The position numbers and the translations under genes are program-made. This document shows, one piece after another, positions 1 to 7,998 of a stretch of DNA of 64,000 bases. The DNA lies in assembly GCA_017631875.1 (NCBI GenBank), contig JAGBSL010000078.1, positions 1 to 64,000 of the forward strand, read 5' to 3'. This DNA is from Bacteroidales bacterium. Its GTDB lineage: Bacteria > Bacteroidota > Bacteroidia > Bacteroidales > UBA932. The notes beneath the pieces are model-generated. The model did no database searches. It saw nothing but the letters and a program-made list of their open reading frames with translations, and was not told where the DNA came from. How positions within the stretch are numbered: the first letter of the stretch is position 1; every line of letters begins with the position of its first letter.

Positions 1-362
1 ATATGCTTTCCGTCGCTGCTCCATCTGGCATTCACGATGCTCTTGCCTGACTTTGTAATAAGCTGGTTGTCAGATCCTTCAAGATCGCAGATGTAAAGAT
101 TGCGCACGCTTCTGTTCTCCTCCACCGAGGTGTAGCTTACGCCGTAAAGGATGTGCTTTCCGTCTGGTGACATCTGAGGGTCAGAAAGCCTTCCCAATGC
201 AAGGAGTACCTCCGGGGTCATGTGGCCGTTCTCAACCACGATGTCGCTCTTTCCGATGAAGCCTTCTTCCTGTGTTGTCTGTGATTTCTTCATAAGTGTG
301 ATAACTCCTGTTGCAAGTGCCGCCAGAAGGAGGATGCTTGCAATTGTTCTGAATGTCTTCAT
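1..362 (-). CDS. S9-family (prolyl oligopeptidase-like) peptidase, N-terminal part, cut by window edge
   Basis: Only the first 120 or so codons are present; the gene runs off the left edge. The product starts MKTFRTIASILLLAALATG, a signal peptide or membrane anchor, so the enzyme is likely periplasmic or envelope-bound. After it come beta-propeller signatures of the S9 family: LSDPQMSPDGKHILYGVSY at about residues 56-74 and a second SSDGKH near the edge. S9 peptidases cleave short peptides after proline or other residues; the catalytic hydrolase domain would lie outside the window. It is the third gene of a minus-strand run after recG and the WYL gene, 17 bp downstream of the latter. A TolB-like propeller protein cannot be excluded. 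Confidence 0.72.
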   Translation of the reverse strand, partial: MKTFRTIASILLLAALATGVITLMKKSQTTQEEGFIGKSDIVVENGHMTPEVLLALGRLSDPQMSPDGKHILYGVSYTSVEENRSVRNLYICDLEGSDNQLITKSGKSIVNARWSSDGKH

Positions 363-379
363 ATCATTAATTCTATTAT

Positions 380-1279
380 TTACTCGTATTGTGCCAGAGC
401 CTTCTTCAGTTCTTCTCTGACCGCATCCCGCACTTCGGCAGGGGAAAGGATCTCGATCCTGCTTCCATGCTTGCAGACCTCCATGATGAGGTTCTTGTCA
501 GGGCAGACGAAGATGTTGAATATCACGCTGTCCCCATCCTTTCTGACCTCCTCCTGACTGCTGTGCAGCGGAAGGTCCCTGAGGAACTTCGCCTCGCTTT
601 CCGAACACTTGAATGTGATGATCTGTCCCTTGCCTCCCGGAAGATAGATTCCGAAGCTTGTTGCGAAGAGTTCATCCACGTCAAATCCAGCCTTCATCCT
701 GAACTTCTTACCCGTCACTTCCATGCTCTTCACGCGGTCAAGTCCATAAACGCGGAGCCCCTCTCTCTCCTTGCAGTATGCTATTATGTACCAGCGCTTT
801 GCGAACTCCTTGACGGCGTATGGCCATATTGTCAGAGTCTCGGATTCCTCGCTTGTGTACTTATGGTATTCCATCACCACCTCGAGGTTTTCCGTCATCG
901 CTTCCATCACCTCTGTCAGGTACATGTGGCCCGAAGGAATATCCTCCACAGAGATCCTTCCCTGGAGTTTCTCCTTGCTGAGGCGGAGCATGTTATTCAC
1001 GGTGAAAGAGTTGATCAGCCATGCATTCTCGGCGTTCTCGTCGGAGATGTCCTCTCCTGCCTTGATGAAATACCTGTTCGTGCTTCGGTTGCATCCGATC
1101 ACGATGCCGAAAACCTCCTCGACGGCAGCCCTGTGGTTGTTGAAGGTGCGTCGGGAGTAGTCGCTGTCAAAGCGCATCTCCCATTTGTCGGTGATCTCCT
1201 CCAGACTGAGTCCGTGCTCACCGGCGCGGATGAATGTCTGGACCAGCCAGATGTATTTCTGCAATAATTCCGTTACCAT
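380..1279 (-). CDS. WYL-domain transcriptional regulator
   Basis: The 299-residue product has an N-terminal winged-helix-like part (about 1-60, including LSLEEITDKW and SRRTFNNHRAAV) and a central WYL domain with the signature WYIIAYCKEREGLRVYGLDR near residues 155-180. A C-terminal extension typical of WCX regions follows. WYL proteins are DNA-binding regulators, and the domain is thought to sense nucleic acid or nucleotide ligands; several control stress or phage-defence genes. The start codon lies just past the recG stop (1281-1283) on the same strand, so the two are probably co-transcribed. The target is not visible from sequence. Confidence 0.85.
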   Translation of the reverse strand: MVTELLQKYIWLVQTFIRAGEHGLSLEEITDKWEMRFDSDYSRRTFNNHRAAVEEVFGIVIGCNRSTNRYFIKAGEDISDENAENAWLINSFTVNNMLRLSKEKLQGRISVEDIPSGHMYLTEVMEAMTENLEVVMEYHKYTSEESETLTIWPYAVKEFAKRWYIIAYCKEREGLRVYGLDRVKSMEVTGKKFRMKAGFDVDELFATSFGIYLPGGKGQIITFKCSESEAKFLRDLPLHSSQEEVRKDGDSVIFNIFVCPDKNLIMEVCKHGSRIEILSPAEVRDAVREELKKALAQYE

Positions 1280-1280
1280 G

Positions 1281-3434
1281 CTAACTGATTTTGCTGTAAT
1301 CCTTTATCTGATATTTGTCTTTCTTCATTTCTTCTCTGAGGATCTGGTTCTTCAGCAGACTCAGTGTCGGGTCTTCTTTGAGGACGGCGTCCGCGCAGTC
1401 ACGCGCCGCGTTGAGGATGATTCCGTCCTTGGCGAGCGACGCGATGTTCAGCGTTATCGGCAGACCGCTCTGCTGGGTTCCCTCGAGGTCTCCCGGGCCT
1501 CTCATCTTCATGTCCTCCTCGGCCAGTTCAAATCCGTTCTCTGTCGAACACATCAGCTCGATCCTGTGGCGTGACTCCTTGCTGAGCTTGTATCCGGTCA
1601 TCAGGATGCAATATGACTTTTCGCTGCCTCGTCCAACGCGTCCGCGCAGCTGGTGCAGCTGGCTCAGTCCGAAACGCTCCGCACTCTCTATGATCATCAC
1701 GGAAGCATTAGGCACATCCACGCCTACCTCGATAACAGAAGTCGCAACGAGTATGTTGGCGCGTCCTGCGGCGAAGGCGTCCATGTTGAACTTCTTCACA
1801 TCGTTGAGCTGCTTTCCGTGCACGACCGCCGTAGTGTACTCCGGATATGGGAACTTGTTCATGATCTCCTCGGCTCCCGCTTCAAGGCTTTGGTAATCAA
1901 GCTTTTCTGTTTCATTGATCAGCGGGTAGACGATGAATACCTGGCGTCCTTTCGCGATCTCGTTACGCATGAACTGGTACATCTCCGGCCTCTTTCCCTC
2001 GGTCACATGCATCGTGCGTACCGGCTTTCTGCCTGGAGGAAGCTCATCGATAACGGACACGTCAAGGTCACCATACAGGGTCATCGCAAGGGTGCGAGGA
2101 ATAGGCGTAGCCGTCATGACGAGCACGTGCGGGAGCGCTCCGCATGTGGTCTTGCGCCACAGCTTCGCCCTCTGCTCTACACCGAACCTGTGCTGCTCGT
2201 CGATGATCGCCAATCCTAGATTCTTGAAGACCACGTTGTCTTCTATCAGTGCATGCGTTCCGACTATGATGCCTATGCTTCCGTCCTCCAGCCCTGCGTG
2301 GATCTCACGTCTTTCCGAGGCCTTCGTGCTGCCTGTCAGGAGAGCGGACTTCACATTTGTGGGGGCAAGGAACTTCTGGATGTTCTTATAGTGCTGCTGA
2401 GCAAGCACTTCCGTAGGCGCCATGATACATGCCTGGAAACCGTTTCCTATGGCTATGAGGGCTGTCAGCACGGCGACCATGGTCTTGCCGCTGCCCACAT
2501 CTCCCTGCAGCAGCCTGTTCATCTGCAGGCCGCTCTTCATGTCCCCATGAATCTCCCTGATCACCCTCTTCTGGGCTCCTGTCAGGTCGAACGGCAGCGA
2601 GGCGTAACACTGGTTGAACGCCTCTCCGACGCGCGGCATCGGGATGCCGTGCACATCTCTGCTGCGCACGTACTTCTGCTTCAGCAGCGACAGCTGGAGC
2701 ATGAAAAGCTCCTCGAACTTAAGTCTGTATTTAGCCTTCTCCAAAGACTGCATGTCCTTAGGGAAGTGTATGTTTCTTAATGCAAAGTGCAGAGGTACAA
2801 GACCATACTGCTTCATCAGCCACTCCGGCAGCGTCTCCTTCTCCTGAGCCAGTCCCTTCTCCAGGGCAGCCTCCATAATTTTGTTCATCACCTTTCCTGT
2901 GATGCCCGAGTTCTTCAGCTTCTCCGTGCTCGGATATACTCCTGTCAGCGTTCCGGTCATGGCCGCACCGCCTTGTGCTCCAAGGCCGTAGCCCCCGCCC
3001 TGTCCAGACTGGGAGCCTGCTCCCGTAGGCACATTGTCCACCTCTGGATGCACGATGTTCAGCCTTCCGTTGAAAGCCGTCGGCTTTCCGAAGAATATGA
3101 ACTCGGATCCAGGCTTCAGCTTCTCATGCATCCATTTGATGCCCTTGAAGAAGACCATCTCCATCTCTCCGCTTCCGTCGCTGATCCATACGCTCATCCT
3201 CTTGCCGTCATGGATGTCCACACGCTGCACCCTGGCCCGCATCTGCACGAATGCCATGTCGGGACGCGCATCCGCTATCCTGACGAAACTGCTTCTGTCG
3301 ATGTATCGGAAAGGGAAAACCCTCAGAAGCTCTCCGACCGTGCTCACCTCAAGCTCCTTCCGCAGAAGCTCGGCCCTCTTCGGCCCCACTCCCGGAAGAA
3401 ACTGTACCTCCATATCTGATCCGACTCGTCCCAT
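1281..3434 (-). CDS. recG: ATP-dependent DNA helicase RecG
   Basis: RecG remodels stalled replication forks and Holliday junctions in DNA repair. The 717-residue length is normal. The N-terminus has the wedge-domain opening QFLPGVGPKRAELL, then an OB-like region with RVDIHDGKRMSVWISDG. The helicase core carries Walker A GDVGSGKT near residues 309-316, a DEQH box near 410, motif III VMTATPIPRTLAM and the C-terminal arginine-finger region QLRGRVGRGSEKSYCILM. The chosen start is ATG at 3434; an alternative ATG at 3413 would give MEVQFLPG and is equally plausible. The stop nearly touches the WYL gene start, implying an operon. Upstream lies a repeat-rich gene-free region. Confidence 0.97.
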   Translation of the reverse strand: MGRVGSDMEVQFLPGVGPKRAELLRKELEVSTVGELLRVFPFRYIDRSSFVRIADARPDMAFVQMRARVQRVDIHDGKRMSVWISDGSGEMEMVFFKGIKWMHEKLKPGSEFIFFGKPTAFNGRLNIVHPEVDNVPTGAGSQSGQGGGYGLGAQGGAAMTGTLTGVYPSTEKLKNSGITGKVMNKIMEAALEKGLAQEKETLPEWLMKQYGLVPLHFALRNIHFPKDMQSLEKAKYRLKFEELFMLQLSLLKQKYVRSRDVHGIPMPRVGEAFNQCYASLPFDLTGAQKRVIREIHGDMKSGLQMNRLLQGDVGSGKTMVAVLTALIAIGNGFQACIMAPTEVLAQQHYKNIQKFLAPTNVKSALLTGSTKASERREIHAGLEDGSIGIIVGTHALIEDNVVFKNLGLAIIDEQHRFGVEQRAKLWRKTTCGALPHVLVMTATPIPRTLAMTLYGDLDVSVIDELPPGRKPVRTMHVTEGKRPEMYQFMRNEIAKGRQVFIVYPLINETEKLDYQSLEAGAEEIMNKFPYPEYTTAVVHGKQLNDVKKFNMDAFAAGRANILVATSVIEVGVDVPNASVMIIESAERFGLSQLHQLRGRVGRGSEKSYCILMTGYKLSKESRHRIELMCSTENGFELAEEDMKMRGPGDLEGTQQSGLPITLNIASLAKDGIILNAARDCADAVLKEDPTLSLLKNQILREEMKKDKYQIKDYSKIS

Positions 3435-3512
3435 GTCTTTATACTCATTTTTTGGCCCGTCCGCCCGTCCGCTAATTCACCGTCCGCCCGTCCGCTAATT
3501 CACCGTCCGCCT

Positions 3513-3720
3513 GTCCGTTGATTCACAGAATGCTCCTCTGCAAACTTACCGACTGTCTGTCCGTGGATTCACAGACTGCTCCTCTGCAAACTTACCGACT
3601 GCCTGTCCGTGGATTCACAGACTGCTCCTCTGCAAACTTACCGACTGTCCGTCCGTGGATTCACAGACTGCTCCTCTGCAATCTTACCGACTGTCCGTCC
3701 GCGAATTTACCGGCAGCGTG
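3513..3720. repeat. 46-bp minisatellite, four copies plus a partial
   Basis: Unit starts at 3513, 3559, 3605, 3651 and 3697 (partial) are spaced exactly 46 bp. Each unit begins GTCCGTGGATTCACAGACTG and continues with CTCCTCTGCAAACTTACCGA. Differences between units are single substitutions. Shorter pieces of the same theme (CGTCCGCCCGTCCGCTAATT) occur just upstream at 3470-3510, next to the recG start. Because 46 is not a multiple of three, the open frame across it is not a real repeat protein. Confidence 0.9.
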
Positions 3721-3869
3721 TGCCAAACCATGGCAAATCTACCAAAAAATTCGCGTTCCTGCAATAATCTTGCTTCAAGTGTTTTGTACTTAACGGTTTT
3801 TTGGGGTGTCACCATAGGACGTTTTGACGGGTGTGACAGCTAAATGCTTGTTTTGCAATATGTTATATG

Positions 3870-3901
3870 ATTGTCCTGCCTTCCCTGATATGCAGGATAA
3901 T
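3870..3901. repeat. 10-bp stem hairpin, part of a small dispersed motif
   Basis: ATTGTCCTGC (3870-3879) pairs with GCAGGATAAT (3892-3901), with one G-U pair on one strand. About 26 bp after the hairpin comes TTGGGTGCCACG. A very similar arrangement, hairpin then TTGGGTGTCACG, occurs at 63794-63860, so this may be a dispersed intergenic motif. No U-tract follows, so a terminator is unlikely. Confidence 0.5.
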
Positions 3902-3924
3902 TGCATAACTACCTGTGATTCATC

Positions 3925-4130
3925 GTCTTGGGTGCCACGCTGATTTGTTCTCCTGGGTGTTACGCCGGTTTGTTGTTCTGTGTGTCACATCGTTTTGTTT
4001 TCTTGGGTGTTTTGCCTGTTTGGTGTCTTAAGTGTCACGCTGGTTTGCGTGCTTGGGTGGTATACTGGCTTGTTATCTTGGGTGTTGTGCAGATTTGTGT
4101 TTTTTGGATGGTATACTGGTGTGTGATGCT
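3925..4130. repeat. Degenerate tandem repeat of about 26 bp, around eight copies
   Basis: The block repeats a TTGGGTGTYACGCTGGTTTG-like phrase about every 24-29 bp, with strong divergence between copies (for example at 3928, 3953, 4003 and 4050). The copies are T/G-rich on the plus strand. No conserved reading frame or known element is recognised. It looks like a decayed minisatellite. Confidence 0.65.
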
Positions 4131-4150
4131 GGCACTAGATATAACATCCA

Positions 4151-4288
4151 GGAGGGAAAGCGTGGTGGGTTGGGTTTTGTGTGAGTGTGGGGCTGCATGC
4201 CGCGCTTTGCCCTCAGCCGAACTGTGCCGTAAAGCGTGGTTGCCTTGCTTGAGATGCTCTACAATGCTGTTCGGCGCGCTTTCCCTCC
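4151..4288. repeat. 138-bp nested inverted-repeat element, copy A
   Basis: The element opens with GGAGGGAAAGCGTGGTG and closes with GGCGCGCTTTCCCTCC, an imperfect outer inverted repeat. Between them is an inner pair, GCCGCGCTTTGCC near 4199 and GTAAAGCGTGGTTG near 4230. Copies B (49191-49327) and C (51786-51923) have the same order of four arms and almost the same total length, while the spacers between arms are unrelated. All three lie between genes in the same orientation. Confidence 0.8.
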
Positions 4289-4315
4289 TAATTGTGATAT
4301 TACCTTTTGTTCCTG

Positions 4316-4464
4316 TGCCTTGTGCTCCAGTGTTTTGTGCATCTGTGCTTTGAGTGTCTATGCCTTGTGCTCCAGTGCTTTGTGCATCTGTGCTTTGAGT
4401 GTCTGTGCCTTGTGCTCCAGTGCTTTGTGCATCTGTGCTTTTGGGGAGGGCTGTGTGCTTTGAG
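4316..4464. repeat. 45-bp tandem repeat, three copies
   Basis: Units start at 4316, 4361 and 4406, spaced 45 bp, each beginning TGCCTTGTGCTCCAGTGCTT and ending in TGCTTTGAGTGTCTG. The last copy is interrupted by about 15 bp (TTTTGGGGAGGGCTG) before it resumes. 45 is a multiple of three, and the plus-strand frame is open with cysteine-rich repeats, but there is no start context, so I treat it as non-coding. Confidence 0.85.
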
Positions 4465-4706
4465 TGCTTGTGGCAGTTAAGTGTTTGTTTATTAGTTAGT
4501 TATATGGTTATTAGTGTGTTTAAAAAGAGGGTAATGATCAGTTAAGTGTTTGCTAGTCAGTACGATGTCTGCCACGGGCCTTTGGGGTGATGACATAGAA
4601 GGGAACCTAGTGTGAAGCTTAATATTGGTGACTAGGTTGGTGTTTGAGTATGGGAACTTTGGTATGGGGTCCTGGCAAGGGTAAGGGGAATTTCAAAAGA
4701 GTTTTG

Positions 4707-4714
4707 TATATTTG
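4707..4714 (+). promoter_or_regulatory. Possible -7 box for pdxA
   Basis: TATATTTG matches the Bacteroidetes -7 consensus TAnnTTTG, about 50 bp before the pdxA start. No convincing TTTG lies at the -33 distance, so the call is tentative. The rest of 4465-4700 holds two copies of CAGTTAAGTGTTTG (near 4476 and 4539) and nothing else I can name. Confidence 0.35.
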
Positions 4715-4764
4715 TAGGTTATATTACGTGTATTGTATATAAATATTAATAATCATATCAAACT

Positions 4765-5847
4765 ATGGGAAGGAAATTAGTTGTAGGAATCACTCAGGGT
4801 GACGGTAACGGAATCAGTTATGAGGTTATCATCAAGGCACTTGCAGACGAAAGAATGCTCGACCTCTGCACTCCTGTAATCTATGGTTCCTCAAAGATAT
4901 TCGGATTCTACAAGAAGCAGATTCACAACATCGAACAGATCAGTACTAACGTGATAACCTCGGCAAAGGATGTCCACCAGAAGAGAGTCAACATCGTGAA
5001 CTGTCTTCCTGAGAATGTGTTCGTTGAACCGGGACAGTCGACTCCTGAGTCGGCAAAGGCCGCACTCACAGCTCTCGAGAGGGCGGTAGAGGACATCAAG
5101 GAAGGATACATAGATGTCCTTGTGACAGCTCCGTTCAACAAAAGGGCTATGGACAAGGAAGGCTTCGGATACACAGGCCATACAGAATACCTCGAAAAGA
5201 AGTTTGAGGTAGACGAGGTCGCGATGATCATGGTGTGCGACCGTCTCAAGGTATGTGTGGCGACAGGTCACATTCCACTTAAGGAAGTTCCTAATCAGCT
5301 CACCACCGAGAAGATCCTCAAGAAGCTCCGTCTGATGAAGTCGTCTCTCCAGAGGGACTTCGGCATCGAGGCTCCGAAGATCGCAGTCCTCGGACTCAAC
5401 CCGCACTGCGGCGACGGCGGACTCATGGGCACAGAGGAGCAGGAGGTCATCCTGCCTGCAATCAAGGCTGCAGCTGCAGAAGACATAATGGCCTTCGGAC
5501 CATACTCTCCTGACGGATTCTTCGGACTTGCCAACTACGCGAAGTTCGACGCAGTCCTCGCGATGTACCACGACCAGGGCCTCACACCGTTCAAGGCGCT
5601 CGCCTTCGAGGACGGTGTGAACTATACGGCAGGTCTTCCGATCATCAGGACATCACCTGACCACGGAACGGCATACGAGATGGCAGGCCGCGACATGGCG
5701 GACCCTCGCTCAATGAAGGCTGCAATCTACACCGCTATCGACATCTACAACCGCCGTGCAGACTATGACGAGCTGATCGAGGGACGCATGACAATCAAGG
5801 CGCCGGATACAGAAATCAAGCCAAGAGGCGGTAGAATCATCGAGTAG
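4765..5847 (+). CDS. pdxA: 4-hydroxythreonine-4-phosphate dehydrogenase
   Basis: PdxA oxidises 4-phosphohydroxy-L-threonine with NAD in the DXP-dependent branch of pyridoxal phosphate synthesis, giving 3-amino-2-oxopropyl phosphate for PdxJ. The 360-residue protein begins with the family motif GITQGDGNGI. It carries the metal-binding histidines in HTEYL (about 139), NPHCGDGG (about 213) and YHDQGLTPFKALAF (about 269). The family is usually about 330-360 residues, so it is full length. It is cytosolic. The gene is followed after 1 bp by rnhA, suggesting co-transcription. Confidence 0.95.
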   Translation: MGRKLVVGITQGDGNGISYEVIIKALADERMLDLCTPVIYGSSKIFGFYKKQIHNIEQISTNVITSAKDVHQKRVNIVNCLPENVFVEPGQSTPESAKAALTALERAVEDIKEGYIDVLVTAPFNKRAMDKEGFGYTGHTEYLEKKFEVDEVAMIMVCDRLKVCVATGHIPLKEVPNQLTTEKILKKLRLMKSSLQRDFGIEAPKIAVLGLNPHCGDGGLMGTEEQEVILPAIKAAAAEDIMAFGPYSPDGFFGLANYAKFDAVLAMYHDQGLTPFKALAFEDGVNYTAGLPIIRTSPDHGTAYEMAGRDMADPRSMKAAIYTAIDIYNRRADYDELIEGRMTIKAPDTEIKPRGGRIIE

Positions 5848-5848
5848 C

Positions 5849-6352
5849 ATGGCGGAAACTACACAGCAGAAACCGCCGATCTTTCTCTACACCGACGGCG
5901 CATCGAGCGGCAACCCGGGCCCGGGAGGGTACGGGGTGGTGCTCAAGTGCGGCAGCCTGCAGAAGGAGATGTCGGAGGGATTCAGCCTCACGACCAACAA
6001 CCGCATGGAACTGCTTGCGGTGATCAAGGGCCTGGAAGCCATAAAGTGGGAGAATGCCGAGGTCCATGTCTACAGCGACTCGTCCTACGTGGTCAACGCC
6101 ATCAACAAGGGCTGGCTGGAAGGATGGGTCAGGAAGGGGTTTGCAAAGGTGAAGAACCCGGACCTGTGGATAAGGTTCAACGCCCTGTATAAGAAGCACA
6201 GGGTCGCGTTCCACTGGATAAAGGGCCATGCAGGGCATCCGGAGAACGAAAGATGCGACCGTCTGGCGGTGGATGCCGGTGCGGGAGCAGTCCAGAGGGG
6301 CGTGCAACTCCCTCCTGATCAGGGATACGTGCCCGAAGACACACTGCTATAA
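5849..6352 (+). CDS. rnhA: Ribonuclease HI
   Basis: RNase HI cuts the RNA strand of RNA-DNA hybrids during replication and R-loop removal. The 167-residue protein shows the full catalytic set: D16 in YTDGASSGNPGPGG, E54 in NNRMELLAV, D77 in VYSDSSYV and D137 in ERCDRLA, plus the conserved histidine in WIKGHAGHPENE. The basic handle segment GWLEGWVRKGFAK is present, as in E. coli-type RNase HI. The ATG lies 1 bp after the pdxA stop. The C-terminal tail of about 30 residues after the last catalytic Asp is not conserved in the family. Confidence 0.95.
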   Translation: MAETTQQKPPIFLYTDGASSGNPGPGGYGVVLKCGSLQKEMSEGFSLTTNNRMELLAVIKGLEAIKWENAEVHVYSDSSYVVNAINKGWLEGWVRKGFAKVKNPDLWIRFNALYKKHRVAFHWIKGHAGHPENERCDRLAVDAGAGAVQRGVQLPPDQGYVPEDTLL

Positions 6353-6353
6353 G

Positions 6354-6541
6354 CCAAAAGGCTCGAAGAACTTTTGGCTCGTCCCGGGTAGGGACGAAAT
6401 TCCCCCAAGTCAAGAAATCGGAACGATTTCGCAGACCGGCCGTAGGCCGTCAATATTATGGGGGGATGTCACGAAGTGACAGGGGGTTGAGATAGCAAAA
6501 GGCTCGAAGAACTTTTGGCTCGTCCCGGTTAGGGACGAAAT
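6354..6541. repeat. Structured intergenic element flanked by 47-bp direct repeats
   Basis: Two near-identical 47-bp direct repeats (6354-6400 and 6495-6541) each fold into two hairpins: CAAAAG with CTTTTG, and CGTCCC with GGGACG. The 94 bp between them contains more hairpins: GAAATCG/CGATTTC, GGCCG/CGGCC-like pairing and TGTCAC/GTGACA. TCCCCC at 6401 can pair with GGGGGA near 6461. The element fills almost the whole rnhA-rfbA gap. It looks like a composite palindromic repeat; function unknown. Confidence 0.8.
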
Positions 6542-6564
6542 ATATAATTATAAACAATAACGAC

Positions 6565-7440
6565 ATGAAAGGAATCGTACTGGCTGGAGGAAGCGGCACA
6601 CGCCTCTATCCGATCACCAAAGGAGTCAGCAAGCAGCTGCTCCCGATCTTCGACAAGCCGATGGTCTACTATCCCATCTCCGTCCTCATGCAGGCGGGCA
6701 TCAGGGATATACTGATCATCTCGACTCCGGCAGATCTGCCTGCCTTCCAGCGTCTTCTGGGCGACGGCTCCGACTACGGCGTCCGCTTCGCATACGCCGA
6801 GCAGCCTTCGCCTGACGGTCTCGCACAAGCCTTCCTCATCGGCGAGGAATTCATCGGCGATGACTGCGTCTGCATGGTCCTGGGAGACAACATCTTCCAT
6901 GGAACAGGCTTTGAGCCTATGCTGAACTCGGCTGTTAAACGTGCTGAGGAACAGGGGCTTGCAACGGTGTTCGGCTACTGGGTCAGCGATCCGCAGAGAT
7001 ATGGAGTTGCGGAGTTCGACTCGCAGGGAAACTGCGTGAGCATAGAGGAAAAACCGGCTCAGCCGAAGTCAAACTACGCCGTAACAGGACTGTATTTCTA
7101 TCCTAACAGAGTGGTTGAGATCGCAAAGTCCATCAAGCCTTCTGCCCGCGGCGAACTCGAGATCACATCAGTCAACCAGGCATTCCTGGAAGCCTCTCAG
7201 CTCAAGGTCGATACCCTCGGAAGGGGATTCGCATGGCTTGATACCGGTACTCACGATTCGCTTTCAGAGGCGTCTACATTCATCGAGGTCATAGAGAAGA
7301 GGCAAGGGCTAAAGATAGCATGTCTCGAAGGTATAGCATTCGAGAAGGGATGGATTTCTGCAGAGAAGCTCAGAGAACTCGCCGCCCCTATGGCCAAGAA
7401 CCCATATGGACAGTATCTGCTCCGCCTTGCAGAGCAATAA
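6565..7440 (+). CDS. rfbA: Glucose-1-phosphate thymidylyltransferase
   Basis: RmlA makes dTDP-glucose from dTTP and glucose-1-phosphate, the first step of dTDP-L-rhamnose synthesis. The 291-residue length matches the family. The nucleotide-binding signature [15 protein letters not shown] sits at residues 6-20, followed by [26 protein letters not shown] (here [10 protein letters not shown] near 109) and [19 protein letters not shown] match conserved sugar- and metal-binding segments. It is the first gene of a tight rfbA-rfbC-rfbD-rfbB set, so the cell makes rhamnose for surface polysaccharide. Confidence 0.97.
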   Translation: MKGIVLAGGSGTRLYPITKGVSKQLLPIFDKPMVYYPISVLMQAGIRDILIISTPADLPAFQRLLGDGSDYGVRFAYAEQPSPDGLAQAFLIGEEFIGDDCVCMVLGDNIFHGTGFEPMLNSAVKRAEEQGLATVFGYWVSDPQRYGVAEFDSQGNCVSIEEKPAQPKSNYAVTGLYFYPNRVVEIAKSIKPSARGELEITSVNQAFLEASQLKVDTLGRGFAWLDTGTHDSLSEASTFIEVIEKRQGLKIACLEGIAFEKGWISAEKLRELAAPMAKNPYGQYLLRLAEQ

Positions 7441-7450
7441 TATATTGGCA

Positions 7451-7996
7451 ATGAATATAGTAGAAACAGAAATAAAGGGCGTATTCATCATCGAGCCAAA
7501 GGTTTTCGGCGACGATCGCGGATATTTCTTCGAATCGTTCTCGCAAAGGGAGTTCGAGAGTGTGATAGGCCCTGTTACCTTTGTCCAGGACAACCAGAGC
7601 AAGTCTTCGTATGGAGTTGTCCGCGGACTGCATTTCCAGAAACCGCCACATGCACAGGCCAAACTTGTCAGGGTAGTGAAGGGAAAGGTGCTGGATGTGG
7701 CAGTGGACCTGAGAAAGGATTCGCCTACATTCGGTAAATATATGGCTGTCGAACTCTCTGATGAAAACCATCGTCAGGTGTTCATACCAAAAGGTTTTGC
7801 GCATGGTTTCAGCGTTTTGTCGGAGGAGGCCGTGTTCCAGTATAAATGTGACGAGTATTATGCTCCTGAGTCCGAGGCGGCAATCGCCTGGGACGACCAG
7901 GACCTTAATATAGATTGGAAAGTGCCGGCGGAAGACGTCGTGCTTTCAGCGAAAGACAGAAACCATCCTACATTAAAGGAATTTATCTCTAAGTAG
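7451..7996 (+). CDS. rfbC: dTDP-4-dehydrorhamnose 3,5-epimerase
   Basis: RmlC epimerises dTDP-4-keto-6-deoxyglucose at C3 and C5. The open frame begins at 7406, but the family N-terminus fits the ATG at 7451 (MNIVETEIKGVFIIEPKVF), giving 181 residues and a 10-bp gap after rfbA. The cupin-fold protein has RGLHFQKPPHAQAKLV with the catalytic histidine H61, and IPKGFAHGF. YKCDEYYAPESE, which lines the substrate pocket, is also present. It is cytosolic, second in the rhamnose operon. Confidence 0.96.
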   Translation: MNIVETEIKGVFIIEPKVFGDDRGYFFESFSQREFESVIGPVTFVQDNQSKSSYGVVRGLHFQKPPHAQAKLVRVVKGKVLDVAVDLRKDSPTFGKYMAVELSDENHRQVFIPKGFAHGFSVLSEEAVFQYKCDEYYAPESEAAIAWDDQDLNIDWKVPAEDVVLSAKDRNHPTLKEFISK

Positions 7997-7998
7997 TT

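Noticed and set aside
389..1267. 292-codon plus-strand frame opposite the WYL gene
   Set aside because: Exact shadow of the WYL gene, which has clear domain motifs; the opposite frame has none.
3460..3720. CRISPR array at the 46-bp repeats
   Set aside because: Units are contiguous with no unique spacers between them, and no cas genes are present.
3518..4463. Plus-strand frames in the recG-pdxA gap, including cysteine-rich repeats
   Set aside because: Minisatellite sequence without ribosome-binding context; repeat unit lengths and composition do not support a protein.
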